A DNA stretch of 64,000 nt. It comes from Petrolisthes cinctipes (Eukaryota; Arthropoda; Malacostraca; Decapoda; Porcellanidae). A program made the translations under genes and the position numbers. The stretch is taken from positions 26,001-90,000 of the forward strand of contig JAWQEG010001425.1 in NCBI GenBank assembly GCA_033782935.1, in the 5' to 3' direction. The notes below the pieces were generated by a model that saw nothing but the letters and a program-made list of their open reading frames with translations, did no database searches and was not told the origin of the DNA. Within the stretch, counting starts at the first letter, position 1; every line of letters begins with the position of its first letter. Shown piece by piece: positions 1 through 10,620 of this stretch.

Positions 1-410
1 GCTCGGGCGGGTGGTCCGAGCCAAGATCTAGAATACCAGGTCTGCTCATCGCGCATATCGGGCCGGGCTGGTGACGTCGATTGGCCCCCAAACTGAGGCC
101 GCTCTCTGTCTACCAAATATGGGATGGAATAGTAGTCTCTATGCTGGGGGTACATTAGGGTCAATATTAGCGACCTCTCCCATTTCAGTGGCAAAAATGC
201 TTAACTTTCTTGCCAAAATTCAGGGCTTAGACTCAATGTAGGCGAATCGTTTTTGTTTCTAAAATTTCTTCATATGTATAGGTATCGAAAGTTCTCAGTA
301 GAAGTTTTCCAGAAATTACATATAAGCATAGAAATTGTGCTGTGAAAATAGCATATATTTGTTATCACAGAGATAAGGAACTCAGAGAGGGACCAAAATG
401 TGTAACAACA
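1..410. repeat. Dispersed repeat: single arm of a foldback element
   Basis: The sequence matches, as reverse complement with scattered differences, the right arm of the foldback element near 35340-35715. Shared blocks include the 'agtagtctctatg' segment, 'caaactgaggccgctctct', and the 'cgaaagttctcagtagaag' block. Only one arm is present here because the window begins inside the copy. No coding potential was recognised. Confidence 0.8.
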
Positions 411-1468
411 TTAGCAAGTGAAATAAGAAATTTTGTAGATTTACCAGATGATGTGATTAGGTTTTTTGTTCGTTGTCGCATATTTTTCAGGGTACGGATA
501 TTAACCCCTTAGAAAGCGAAATTCACAGAGGAAAATATCTAACAAAAATGTCAAAACTAAGATAAGAATTCAGTGAAAGAGCAAAGCATGATACTACTTA
601 TGAATAAATATTGTATGTATCCTACATGGTATACTGGTATACTTGATAAATTATGAAGTTCAAACTTACTCTTAGTACTGTAATTTATGTATTATATTTG
701 TTTCCTTATTAAAATATTAATGCCTACCTCAAGTGTATATACCCCATTTTTCTTCAACTAAGCTTTGAAATAGTTTAAAGTTGACAGCTGATCACAAGAG
801 AGAGAGAGATATATTTATCATATCAAAAGGTAGGCTACTCTTTTGGTGCTTGAATGAATAATGCTATAAGGAATACTGGTCACAAGCTGCATCATTCCCC
901 ATCTGCCCCCAACAGTATCAAATATCATGTATCAAGTGTAAAAGGTTATGTTTTGGGCTGGGTTTTTCATGGGTATCTACGAGTGAGGGAGCGAGAGACT
1001 CTTCGCGGTGACGTCATCAGGCTCTCCCTGCCTGCGCGGTGGGACGACTTACTCTTCAAGCGGCCTTACTGTACTGCACTCACTGTCTGGCACGTGTAGC
1101 CACTAGCCAAGCACGGCAGGCAGTTGCAATTTGAATTTGCCTCTCTCACACACACAAAATAATAATAATAATAATAAATAATACATAATAAATATAATAA
1201 TAATAATAAATAAATAATACAAATAAATAATAACTAAAATAATGAAAGAAAATGACTACCTATCCCCATTTTAATGGTGAACTCTACTACTTCCCTTGCA
1301 CAAATATAGGAAATATACCCTAAAAATTCTCAAATTCCCCCAGATTTTGCCTTTTTTTGCATTACCCTAGGTTTTACCCTAACAAGGGTCCAATTCCCCT
1401 AAAATGGGGTATTTTACTCTAAAGTGGAAACACTGGAAAGGACAGAAACACGTTACAGAGTTATATGT
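411..1468. other. No gene recognised; AT-rich spacer
   Basis: I see no supportable gene here. The stretch holds a short GA tract near 800-812, an AAT/AAATA-type microsatellite at about 1153-1252, and an 81-codon open frame at 854-1099 with no recognisable features. It ends at the 5' LTR of the first Gypsy element. Confidence 0.6.
1153..1252. repeat. Imperfect AAT/AATA microsatellite
   Basis: About 100 bases are almost only A and T, in units AAT, AAAT and AATA with single-base slips. It is an ordinary low-complexity tract. Confidence 0.85.
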
Positions 1469-1770
1469 TGTAGTGAATCAAGCAAGCATTCTAACACTAC
1501 GTTTCTCGACCCCCACTTGCCCTAGCCATTTTCCCGCCAAGGCACACCTTCACACAGGTGCTTGGCTTCCCCCAGCCACTCAGTTGACTCCCCACCACGC
1601 ACACGTGAACACCTCTCCACTCCCCTCGCTACTCTCAGCAAAACACACCACACTCACCTTGCTGCTTGATTCACCACAACCTCCTACCAAGTGTTCCTTA
1701 CCAATAAACTACCTTGTACTGCACAGTGAGTCTTCAATCATTCTGGGTGATAACGTCCCGTAACGTTATA
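1469..1770 (+). repeat. 5' LTR of Gypsy copy 1
   Basis: It starts with TG and matches 7890-8163 with few substitutions (for example ctacgtttc versus ctgcgcttc, and cagccactcag versus cagcccctcag). It contains AATAAA at 1703-1708, a likely poly(A) signal. The exact 3' boundary is placed by the primer-binding site and is uncertain by a few bases. Confidence 0.85.
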
Positions 1771-1772
1771 AC

Positions 1773-1785
1773 TGGTGACCCCGGG
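1773..1785 (+). promoter_or_regulatory. Primer-binding site (tRNA primer) of Gypsy copy 1
   Basis: TGGTGACCCCGGG lies directly after the 5' LTR, where Gypsy elements place the tRNA-complementary minus-strand primer site. It differs from the sequence after the LTRs of the three other LTR elements here (ggggGCCTGT or ggggCGCCTGT type), so this element uses another tRNA. Confidence 0.7.
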
Positions 1786-2579
1786 AAAAAACATACATTC
1801 AGCCTGAAACGACTCTCCACGTGTGCACTGTGCAAGCGACAACGCAAGGTAACCTTATACTTCTGCCTTGAACCAAGCTATACAACTACACAACTCCACT
1901 CTCCATCTTACGTGTTGCTCCTGGACCACTCTCCTGCTCCAAAACATACACCCCACGTGGACCACCCCAGTTCCACAACACGCGCTCCACCACGCCACTC
2001 CACGCCTCTACGCCACCCACGATGTCGCCACCAGTACACAAAGGGATTAAGTACTCGACAGCAACATTTATTTTCCAATCTTTCTCTCATTTTACCCTCC
2101 CCAGTGATTCTTCTCCCCAATTTTTTTTTTCCATACCTATAGTATTATTATACAGGCACATTGCCGCATAGCCCCAATTCATATGTATTTTCTATTTATA
2201 TATATTGTGTGATAGAAAAGCAATTCATTCTCCACCTCCACGCTCTTTAAAATATCATTCCTTGTCGCATTCCATTCCCGCCATTCTACCATAGTTAATA
2301 TATTTCACCCACGCTCGCAACCCTCAATCTACCCCCTAGAGATTTCTCTAACCCCCAACCTACCTCAGCGTTACTACAGTTTTCTATCACGGCCCACTCT
2401 GACTCAGTCTCCCCCGATTTCCTACCATTTTCTTCACTCCCCCGAGTTCCGACCATTTTCTTTGATTCCTTCTTCCCGGGGGGACTAATATATTTTACCC
2501 CCATACCCCATCGTGCTCCCGCTTTCCATCCATCCATCCACCCCACACCGCATTGCATAACTTTCGTCTCACCAGCAAT

Positions 2580-3506
2580 ATGGCGCAAACATCTGAATTA
2601 GCCAACACCACGAATAACACTCATCACACACCCACGTTATCCATTCCAGTCACCCCTCCATTCTCTTCTGATACACTCGCGTGGTTGCAACACACAGAGG
2701 AAATCTGGAAAGGAGATAATATTTCCGATGAGGCGAAATATTGAGCAATCATCAGGGCCCTCCCAACAGTTATATTCGCCTTAACCTCTCCTTCGCTTCC
2801 TACACTAACGTCTGGGTCACAGTATGAGGGTCTGAAAGCCGCTATCACGATGGCGTGTGGAAATACCGTCCTACAAAACTACAAGGCCCTGGAAAATGTT
2901 CAGATGGATGGGAGGAGCCCATCTGCACTCCTCAGACATATGCAACGGCTCAACCAAGCAGCAGGTAATCCCTTCCCAGACCTCATGCTGAAAACAAGAC
3001 ACACTAATCTGATGCCCCCCCTGTTATGGCTGCACCTCATCGCTCAGCCAAACCTCACACTCCAGGAGTATGGAGAGCGGGCCGACTCTCTCATGGACGC
3101 CCACATTGAGCAAGAGGGCTCATGGAGTGGCAACAGATTCCCATTAAATACCACAACAACGGCAGTAAATACCACCTCCACACCACCTCAGCATTCCTCC
3201 ATGCAACCACAACCTACAGAACCATGCAGCAATATGGCTGAGTTAGTACAATTAACGAGGGAGATACATAAAAACCTTGACACTTTACAACAACAACAAT
3301 TGACACAATCACGACCACTAGCTCTACCACCACATCCTCAACATCAACCACCGCCTCAAGTTAGACAACCATGGCGACGGCAACAGATGCAGATATGCGT
3401 GTACCATCAACACTACGGTAGGCAAGCAAGGAACTGCCGAGCACCATGTCAGTGGCCTAGTCACACACCTAACTCTGACCGCTTCGACAACCAGGGAAAC
3501 TACTAA
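2580..3506 (+). pseudogene. gag: Gag protein of Gypsy copy 1, interrupted by an in-frame TGA
   Basis: Gag forms the cytoplasmic particle that packages element RNA. The frame starts at ATG 2580 (MAQTSEL...) and runs to TAA at 3504-3506, about 308 codons, but TGA at 2742-2744 interrupts it after about 54 residues. The frame then stays open, so this is a simple nonsense change. The middle part has the helical Gag look (LLRHMQRLNQAAGN). A Gln/Pro/Thr-rich stretch follows, then a C-terminal Cys/His cluster CVYHQHYGRQARNCRAPC, the non-CCHC type seen in some Gypsy Gags. It lies upstream of pol, with a slippery site two codons before its stop. Confidence 0.8.
3494..3500 (+). promoter_or_regulatory. 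Candidate -1 ribosomal frameshift site between gag and pol
   Basis: GGGAAAC sits in the exact gag phase for an X-XXY-YYZ slip (codons GGA at 3495 and AAC at 3498), two codons before the gag TAA. Slipping back one base enters the pol frame, which is open from here through the protease. A short stem GTGGC (3511-3515) with GCCAC (3536-3540) follows at about 10 nt. GGGAAAC is an established -1 slippery heptamer in retroviruses. Use here is inferred. Confidence 0.65.
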
Positions 3507-5857
3507 GGCGGTGGCGTGAGAGTAAACACATCACTGCCACTGACACCAACGATCCCACAACTACCACTCCACTACCACGTATCACTTTCGCTACCACCGC
3601 ATTATCTCCACGAGTAGCGAGCGACGCCACCACATCACAGGGTACTACCACCCAGAATCCAGCCACATCTCTTCACCGACACACTCCGGCACGGACTACC
3701 ACACATCCGCCTGGGGACCCACAGGCATACCCCCCCAGGTCATACACCACTGAACCTCACAGCCGCACTCTCCTGTGGGTGGAAGACCTAGCAACGACAG
3801 AGCTGTTCTTGGTGGACTCAGGATCGGAAGTCAGTGTACTTCCTCCCACTTATCGGGAGAAACAGCGACCCTCCAGCATGGCGTACGATCTCCTGGCAGC
3901 TAATAAATCACCCATCGCTACGTATGGCACAAGAAGTAAAGGCGTCTCCCTCATTACCGAGGAATGGTTTGTGTGGCCGTTTGTGGTGACAGATGTACAG
4001 TACCCAATCCTAGGGCTGGACTTCTTGGCAGCACATGATTTGTTAATTGACACGAAAGGCAGGATGCTGCTACACAAAACGACGGGCCAGCACATACAAA
4101 CCAAATCATGCCGCCAGTCACAACCCACCATCACCCACATCTCCAAGACAAGCGAGTATCACCAGCTGCTCCAGGAGTTCCCTCAATTACTGTCGGCCAC
4201 CAACGATTGTCAGCCCAAAGATCCAGGAGTACGCCACAACATCGTCACGACCAGTCCACCATGTTTCGCCAGACCCAGAAGGATGCCACCGGAGAGACTG
4301 GAAGCAGCAAAGAAAGAATTCCAAGTCATGATGCAACAAGGGATAGCTCGTTCATCAGACAGTGCATGGTCATCTCCACTACATATGGTGCTCAAAGCAC
4401 AGGAAGGCGAATGGAGGGCATGCGGTGACTACCGTGCACTCAACGCCGTAACGACACCAGACCGTTACCCCATACCCCATGTCCTGGATTTCCACTCCAA
4501 GCTCCAGGGGTGTACGGTTTTCTCGAAGATCGACCTAGTCCGCGCCTTCCACCAGATTCCCGTAGCAGAGGAAGATATTAAAAAGACTGCCATTACCACT
4601 CCTTTCGGCTTATTCGAATTCCCTGCCATGAACATTGGCCTGAGAAATGCTGCCCAAACCTTCCAGCGGTTCATGGATAGGGTAGTCAGGGGCTTGGACT
4701 TCGTGGTGGTATACATCGACGACATCCTAGTGGCATCCAGTGATCACGACAATCATGCCCAACACCTTCGACAGCTCTTTAATAAATTACAGGAGTATGG
4801 GCTGAAGATTCACCCATCAAAGTGTGTGCTGGGGGCTGATACAGTAGACTTCCTGGGCCATAGGGTGACGTCACAGGGAATCACGCCACTACCACAGAAG
4901 GTCGAAGCCATCAGGGACTTTCCCCCACCCAACACCGCCAGGAAGATGAGAGAGTTCCTAGGGATAGTGAACTACTATCATCGGTTTGTCCCTCACGCTG
5001 CAGAAGCACTATCTCCACTACATGACCTAATCAAAGGATTAAAGAAGAGTTCGCAGAAGAAACTGAGTTGGAATGATGAGGCAATGGCGGCATTCACCAG
5101 CATCAAGAGCAGGCTCGCCAACACTACCTTGCTAGCCTACCCCACGCCCCACGCACCTACCTCCGTTTACACTGATGCATCAGTGGACGCCATTGGGGCA
5201 GTATTGCAACAAGACGTCGAGGGGACGTTACGCCCAATAGCATTCTTCAGCAAGCGTCTCGACCCATCACAGAAGAAATACAGTGCCTTTGACAGGGAGC
5301 TCGTGGCAATGTACGAGGCAGTACGTCACTTCGGCCACTTCCTTGAGGGACGGCAATTCCACATCAGAACGGATCATAAGCCACTCACGACTGCCATGAA
5401 GCAGCTGGGGACAAACTGGTCACCAAGAGTCACCCGTCACTTGGCGTACATATCAGAATACACCACCGACAAAAGGCACGTAAAGGGTGAGGACAACGCT
5501 GTGGCTGACGCATTATCCCGGGCTACACCTCAGACACAGACGGTCATGGCAGTCCACCTAGGCCATTCCTTCGACATCAAACAAATAGCTGCAGCCCAAC
5601 AAACAGACGAGGAACTACAGCAACTACTGCAAGGCAACACAGGTCTGAAGCTGGAGGAAGTGACAGCAGCCGAGCCCAACGTAAGAGTGTGGTGCGACGT
5701 CTCATGTGGCCCTCCTAGACCATACATTCCGGCCCCATTCAGGAGAACCACATTCCTCCACTTCCACAACCTCAACCACCCAGGGGTCGCTGGTTCCCAG
5801 AGGTTAATCACGTGTCGTGCAGTCTGGCCAAGCATGAGGAGGCAAATCAAGGAGTAG
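3500..5857 (+). pseudogene. pol: Pol N-terminal part: protease, reverse transcriptase, RNase H (Gypsy copy 1)
   Basis: The pol frame is open from the frameshift site. An aspartic protease has the DSG active site ([14 protein letters not shown], near 3810). The Gypsy-type RT has motif [13 protein letters not shown], the FGLFEFPAM block and the [10 protein letters not shown] catalytic motif near 4710. RNase H begins at [15 protein letters not shown] (about 5170) and ends at ADALSR (about 5520). The first part of the integrase zinc domain (H...H) follows. The frame ends at TAG 5855-5857 inside that zinc domain, and a frameshift follows before about 5933, so the RT and RNase H are intact but integrase is detached. 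Family assignment to Ty3/Gypsy is secure; the clade is not. Confidence 0.88.
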
Positions 5858-5932
5858 GTGTCAGAATGTACGGCATGCCAACGCTCCAAAATTGGTAGAC
5901 ACACACGATACATGACTTCCCAACACCCACTT

Positions 5933-7644
5933 CAAGGTTCCACACGGTACATGTAGACATCGTGGGGCCACTCCCTACATCACGGGGATACAGATACCTA
6001 CTCACATGCATCGACCATACGACAAGATGGTGCACGGCAGCCCCCATGACTGACATCACAGCAGAAGGAACGGCAAGACACTTTCTCCAGGACTGGGTGT
6101 CTAACTTTGGCCCTCCGGCGTGCATCGTCACGGACCAGGGGACTCAGTTCGTGTCAAGGGCGTGGCAAGAAATGCTAGAGTTCCTGGGGACATGCAGGAA
6201 CAGGACCACTGCCTATCATCCCTGCAGCAACGGTATGGTCGAGAGGTTTCACCGCCGGCTGAAGGAGGCATTCAGGGCTGTACAGCCTGAACAGTGGGTG
6301 GATGCACTGCCTCTCATCCTGCTGACCATCAGGTCGACGGTCAAGGAGGACCTGAACCACTCACCTGCGGAATTGACATTCGGGGAGGATTTGAGGTTGC
6401 CCAGCCAAGTGGTAGACCTAACGGCAGACACCTCCAACCTATCTTTTCTCCCAGCTCTGAAGAGGATCATGGCAACACCAACACTTACACCAACAAGACA
6501 ACAGTCACACCACCCCACCTATGAACACCCACTACTCCGCAGGGCAGAACAACTGTTCCTCAGGACAGACGCGCACAGGACCCCCCTGCAGCAGCCGTAC
6601 ACTGGACCACATAGGGTCATCAAGAGGGACGAGGCAACAGTAACGCTACAGATCGGGGGGAAACCATACAGGACTTCCTGGCAACGCGTGAAACCGGCGG
6701 TGACACAGTCTGACCAACATCAACAGCAGCAGCAGGACACACGTCCACCACCACCTCACCACGACGTCACGCAGCCAAGGCGCCCTCTGCTGCCAACCCC
6801 TACTATGCCTACCCCACTTACGCACACACAGCCTCACATCACAGCGTACCAACAATGGTATAACACACACAACATTCCACCCACAGGCATACCCTCACCA
6901 CCACCATTATCATCATACAACCGACCCAACGCACACAACACTACACCAACACCCCCACCTCCACCCCAACCGACACACACTGGTGCACCACAAACTCACA
7001 CCTTCCCCACTCCTTCACCATCACGACCCCCCCACACTACTACCCAAGACAACTCCCCACAACCAACACACATACAACCACAACCATCAATCTCCACTCA
7101 CACATCACAATCAAAACCATCAACCTCCACTCACACACCATCAATCGTAGGGACTCCTAAACCCCCCGACCATTATGCAACCGTTATCCATCCTTCACCA
7201 CCTACACCCCTTAACGTACCTACCCCTCCTACATTACCTGAACCTGCCTCACCTACACCCCCACCCGCACCCCCGCTTAATCCCATACCTGAACCTGCCT
7301 CACTCAACCCATCCCCCACACCTGCCGACCCTCTACCAAATGACTCTATATGTGTAATCCCTCTTAATCTCCCTCAGGACCAGCCTCCTATTATTCATGT
7401 CGGACCTGCCACTCCCCCTCGCCCTGTCAGCCCCTACGGCCGGCCACGGACACCTACACGCCCAGTCACACCACCACAACCACAGATATTGCCACGGGAG
7501 AACGAGCCAGACATGGTACCTGTAGGGTTTACTACACGCACAGGACGTACCATAAAGCGACCCCATAAATATATATCCATGCTAGCCAACACAGACATGC
7601 ACCTACTCGAAAACCAGCCTCACACATCTTGCACCTACTATTAA
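5933..7644 (+). pseudogene. pol: Integrase with long Pro/Thr-rich tail (Gypsy copy 1)
   Basis: The integrase core has the three catalytic acidic positions: D in VDIVGPLP (about 5956), D in IVTDQGTQF (about 6130) and E in NGMVERFHRRLK (about 6240). The C-terminal part includes a GPHRV motif near 6609. After about 6700 the protein becomes an unusually long tract of about 260 residues, rich in Pro, Thr, Ser and His. It then ends with a basic motif (TRTGRTIKRPHKYISML). The Cys pair of the zinc domain lies upstream (5876-5885) in the other frame, so a frameshift at about 5900-5935 separates it. The tail is odd for Gypsy integrases, but the terminal TRxGRxxKRPxKY motif looks conserved. Confidence 0.85.
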
Positions 7645-7870
7645 TTCACACACTTGCCTTTCTCGCCCATACGACAATCCACACCTCACACGTACTCTTT
7701 TGTGCAACACTACCCATCAAGCATGGCTCATGAATATGTTTCCAGGTTGTCCCCATTGTAATATATGTGTATTTATTTATTTATTTTTTTTCTTTAGTGA
7801 GGCCATCCCTCACATATGTACCAATTGTAATTATTTTTAGTACCCTCACTCCTCTCAAAATTCTTTTTTT

Positions 7871-7889
7871 GTGGGGGGAGGGGGGGTAC
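7871..7889 (+). promoter_or_regulatory. Polypurine tract of Gypsy copy 1
   Basis: A G-rich tract (gtggggggagggggggtac) directly abuts the 3' LTR start at 7890. This is the expected position of the plus-strand primer. Confidence 0.8.
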
Positions 7890-8163
7890 TGTAGTGAATC
7901 AAGCAAGCATTCTAACACTGCGCTTCTCGACCCCCACTTGCCCTAGCCATTTTCCCGCCAAGGCACACCTTCACACAGGTGCTTGGCTTCCCCCAGCCCC
8001 TCAGTTGACTCCCCACCACGCACACGTGAACACCTCTCCACTCCCCTCGCTACTCTCAGCAAAACACACCACACTCACCTTGCTGCTTGATTCACCACAA
8101 CCTCCTACCAAGTGTTCCTTACCAATAAACTACCTTGTACTGCACAGTGAGTCTTCAATCATC
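7890..8163 (+). repeat. 3' LTR of Gypsy copy 1, truncated
   Basis: It matches 1469-1745 almost exactly, then diverges at 'caatcatc', where the inverted repeat of the 8164-12311 element starts. The last part of the LTR (about 30 bp, present in the 5' copy) is missing here and does not reappear after 12311. Confidence 0.88.
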
Positions 8164-8573
8164 CTGGGGTGGGATCTTCAAAGCATCGTAAGTTGGTGGC
8201 GCTACGATCACCTTTACTCTCTCGTAGCCGCCATATTTGATCGTGGCTTACGAGGATCATAAGTTGGTATCTCCAAAGCTTCATAACCTCCCTCGTAGCT
8301 CACGATGATAGCCTCGTAGCGAGCGTCGCTGCCCGTTTCGTTCCGTGTGTTTTGTTCATCCCGCCACCCAGCTGACTGGCTCTCAGCCAATCACAATGAA
8401 GGAAACAATATGTCCTTGGTACTGTAAGCCAATCATAACGTAGTATTACAATGTCAACAAATAAACATTGTCTCACCACCAGCTGATAGAGATGACACAG
8501 TCACCAAGTTACATCAGACAGGAATTAACAGCAAAAGACAGGTAAGTGAATTAGGTAAAGGTACAGAAGTGGA

Positions 8574-8727
8574 CCTTACTGTATAATAGATATTTTACTG
8601 TCATTACCCACTATTTTGGACCATTCTAAGACACTTTTCCTCTATGGTTTTTCTTCCTCAAATGCCCCGTTTCCAAGATAGGGCATATTCAAATGGGGCA
8701 TTTTGAAATTAGCCTGACCTTACCTGA
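8574..8727 (+). repeat. Dispersed 155-bp repeat (second copy at 33536-33688)
   Basis: The block from 'gtggaccttactgtataat' to 'attagcctgacct' is nearly identical at 33536-33688, differing by a few bases, in the same orientation. It contains an internal inverted pair AAATGCCCC / GGGGCATTT. At 8728 it is followed by degenerate (CCTAA)n with a repeated phrase 'aaactaccgg', and at 33689 by a LINE fragment about 110 bp further on. Confidence 0.85.
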
Positions 8728-9571
8728 CCTGACCTAACCTAACCTAGACCGCATCAGACTACCGGGACCTAACCTGGGCAAACTACCGGTACCTAACCTG
8801 TGCAAACTACCGGGAAATAATCGTGATAAAGTACAATAAATGACAGGGATAAAATACTAGGACCCAGCCGGATCTGGCAACACTGCTGAATTCAGGTCCA
8901 CTTCTGTACTAATACCGTGAATTATTATACTGTGTTGATAAACATTTAACACAACAGTGGAGATAAGGCAGCTGCCCCCCCGGGCATATTTTTAATATCA
9001 TGCCAATCACTGGTATATTGTATATAGATTTTTGGTTAGGTTAGGTTTGGCTAGTTTAGTTTAAGATAGGTTAGGTTACGTACTGTAAATCAAGAACAGC
9101 ATGATACAAATAGTTTACTGGTAGCTGGTTGTCATGAAAATAAATCAAAGACATTGACTGGGAGGACATTATATTGTTTTAACTTCTACTGTCACTGTTT
9201 TATTTCCTTTACACCTACCTACAGTAGTTTCTATATTAATCTCAAAATCTGTACAGTTGATTGCCATTACCAAGTAACAGGTAGAAATATACCGTATGTA
9301 GTGAAATCTGGCAAGTGCAATATAATAACTAAGATTTCAAACAGTTTTATTGAAAGACAGATCAAGGAAATAAATTATATAAGCATTATTTATATTGTGG
9401 ATTCGGCTGTTGGCATGGGCACACATGGGTTGAAGGATGGGGGGGGGGGGGGAGTGTCCATTGCCTGATTTAGATACAGTACCATTTTAATACGATAACC
9501 AGGTATTGTAATTTATTCTGCTTGGTTCTGCTTTGTTATTGAATTATGTACCATTTTTCGTTATATTTCAG

Positions 9572-10620
9572 GTGGTGACACTAGTGACACAAAGACATTC
9601 ACCCACATAGAAGAGGCTATGGCTCAAGTCATTAAAGAAGTGCAAGTGTCGGGTATTTCTGTGGACTCCAAGACCCAGGCAGTATGTACAGTATATAACA
9701 GTAAAAAATATCCTGCTGTTCATCTAGGCTAGTAATATGGAAATCTTCCCTCATTGGCACTATGTGAAGTAATTACATTGAGAGTTTATATATATAAAAC
9801 ATACATTTTGAGCAGCATTACCTCTCAATTCCATTCAAAGTTAAACAGTGCAAATCATAAGGCCTTAGTCCTAGGAACAAATATACAATATGTTCTCATA
9901 TATCCATACCTTCAGTAAATACGGTACATGTACAGTGATGACCCAATATACAGGAGTCAAGTACATAGTGATTTATACATTTTATGTATCATATAAATAA
10001 CTCCTGTTAGCAGTTCATGTAGTCGTAAAAATTGGAGCCATGTTAATCAAAACTAAATTTGTGATGCTTTGTTGGATTCCATAGGTATCATATGAGTACT
10101 TTAACCAAGTAAAAATTGCAGTACTGCTGCTGTACTTATATGTATGACTAATTATATACTGCTTTCTTTAAGAGTGACTTTACAATTTTAATTCATAACG
10201 ATAATCCTTAATATTTCTCTAAAATTATATGAAAGTTGCTAATTTTCATAATTTCATAATAAGGTGATGTGGATGACCCAGGACTGCCATCAAGGGCCCC
10301 TTCACCTAGACCTGGGTCAAGTTGGCAGGACTTCGGGCCAGTTACAGTGGAAGACTGTGAGGTTTTGACTTGCGACAGCTTGCCGAAGCTGGTAGAACCT
10401 ACCACCAAGTGAGGAGCATTCGTACCACAGCTCTGTAGCCTCAAGTCGCCCTTCCTCTAGGTCAGCTGGAGGTGTGACAGCTCATCTGGAAGCTACGCTA
10501 CCTCCAGATATACTAGTTGTCCATAAGACTATAAGGGATATTTTGATGGATCTTGCAGAAAATATAGCCACAATATCAGAAACTTTGGTGAACATTAAAA
10601 AGCCTATCGAGAAAAGGTGA
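9572..10620 (+). pseudogene. Exon-like remnants of a spliced gene inside the TIR element
   Basis: A first block (9572-9681) is preceded by 'ttatatttcag' and followed by 'gtatgt', like an exon. It reads GDTSDTKTFTHIEEAMAQ and onward. A second block (about 10262-10620) is preceded by 'aataag'. It is open as DVDDPGLPSRAPSPRPGSSW..., then after a one-base break near 10406 continues in another frame to ...DLAENIATISETLVNIKK... and a TGA at 10620. The Ser/Pro-rich middle and helical acidic C-terminus resemble the accessory Myb/SANT-type protein of Harbinger elements, but no conserved domain is visible. Function is not assigned. Confidence 0.35.

Larger units (their letters stand above)
1469..8163 (+). 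mobile_element. Ty3/Gypsy LTR retrotransposon, classical PR-RT-RH-INT order (copy 1)
   Basis: Direct repeats of about 275-300 bp beginning TGTAGTGAATCAAGCAAG occur at 1469 and 7890 and differ at only a few positions. Between them lie a primer site (1773), gag (2580-3506), protease, reverse transcriptase, RNase H and integrase, and a G-rich polypurine tract just before the 3' LTR. The domain order is that of ordinary Gypsy elements and differs from the two other Gypsy-type elements in this window. The copy is young by LTR similarity, yet its genes carry two nonsense codons and a frameshift. The 3' LTR stops about 30 bp short, where the DNA element at 8164 begins. Confidence 0.93.

Noticed and set aside
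854..1099. 81-codon frame near the window start
   Set aside because: It has no domain, no splice context and no similarity to the neighbouring elements. Chance opening is likely.
8727..8760. Possible telomere end from CCTAA repeats
   Set aside because: Only a few degenerate units occur and both sides are flanked by other repeats, so it is interstitial.
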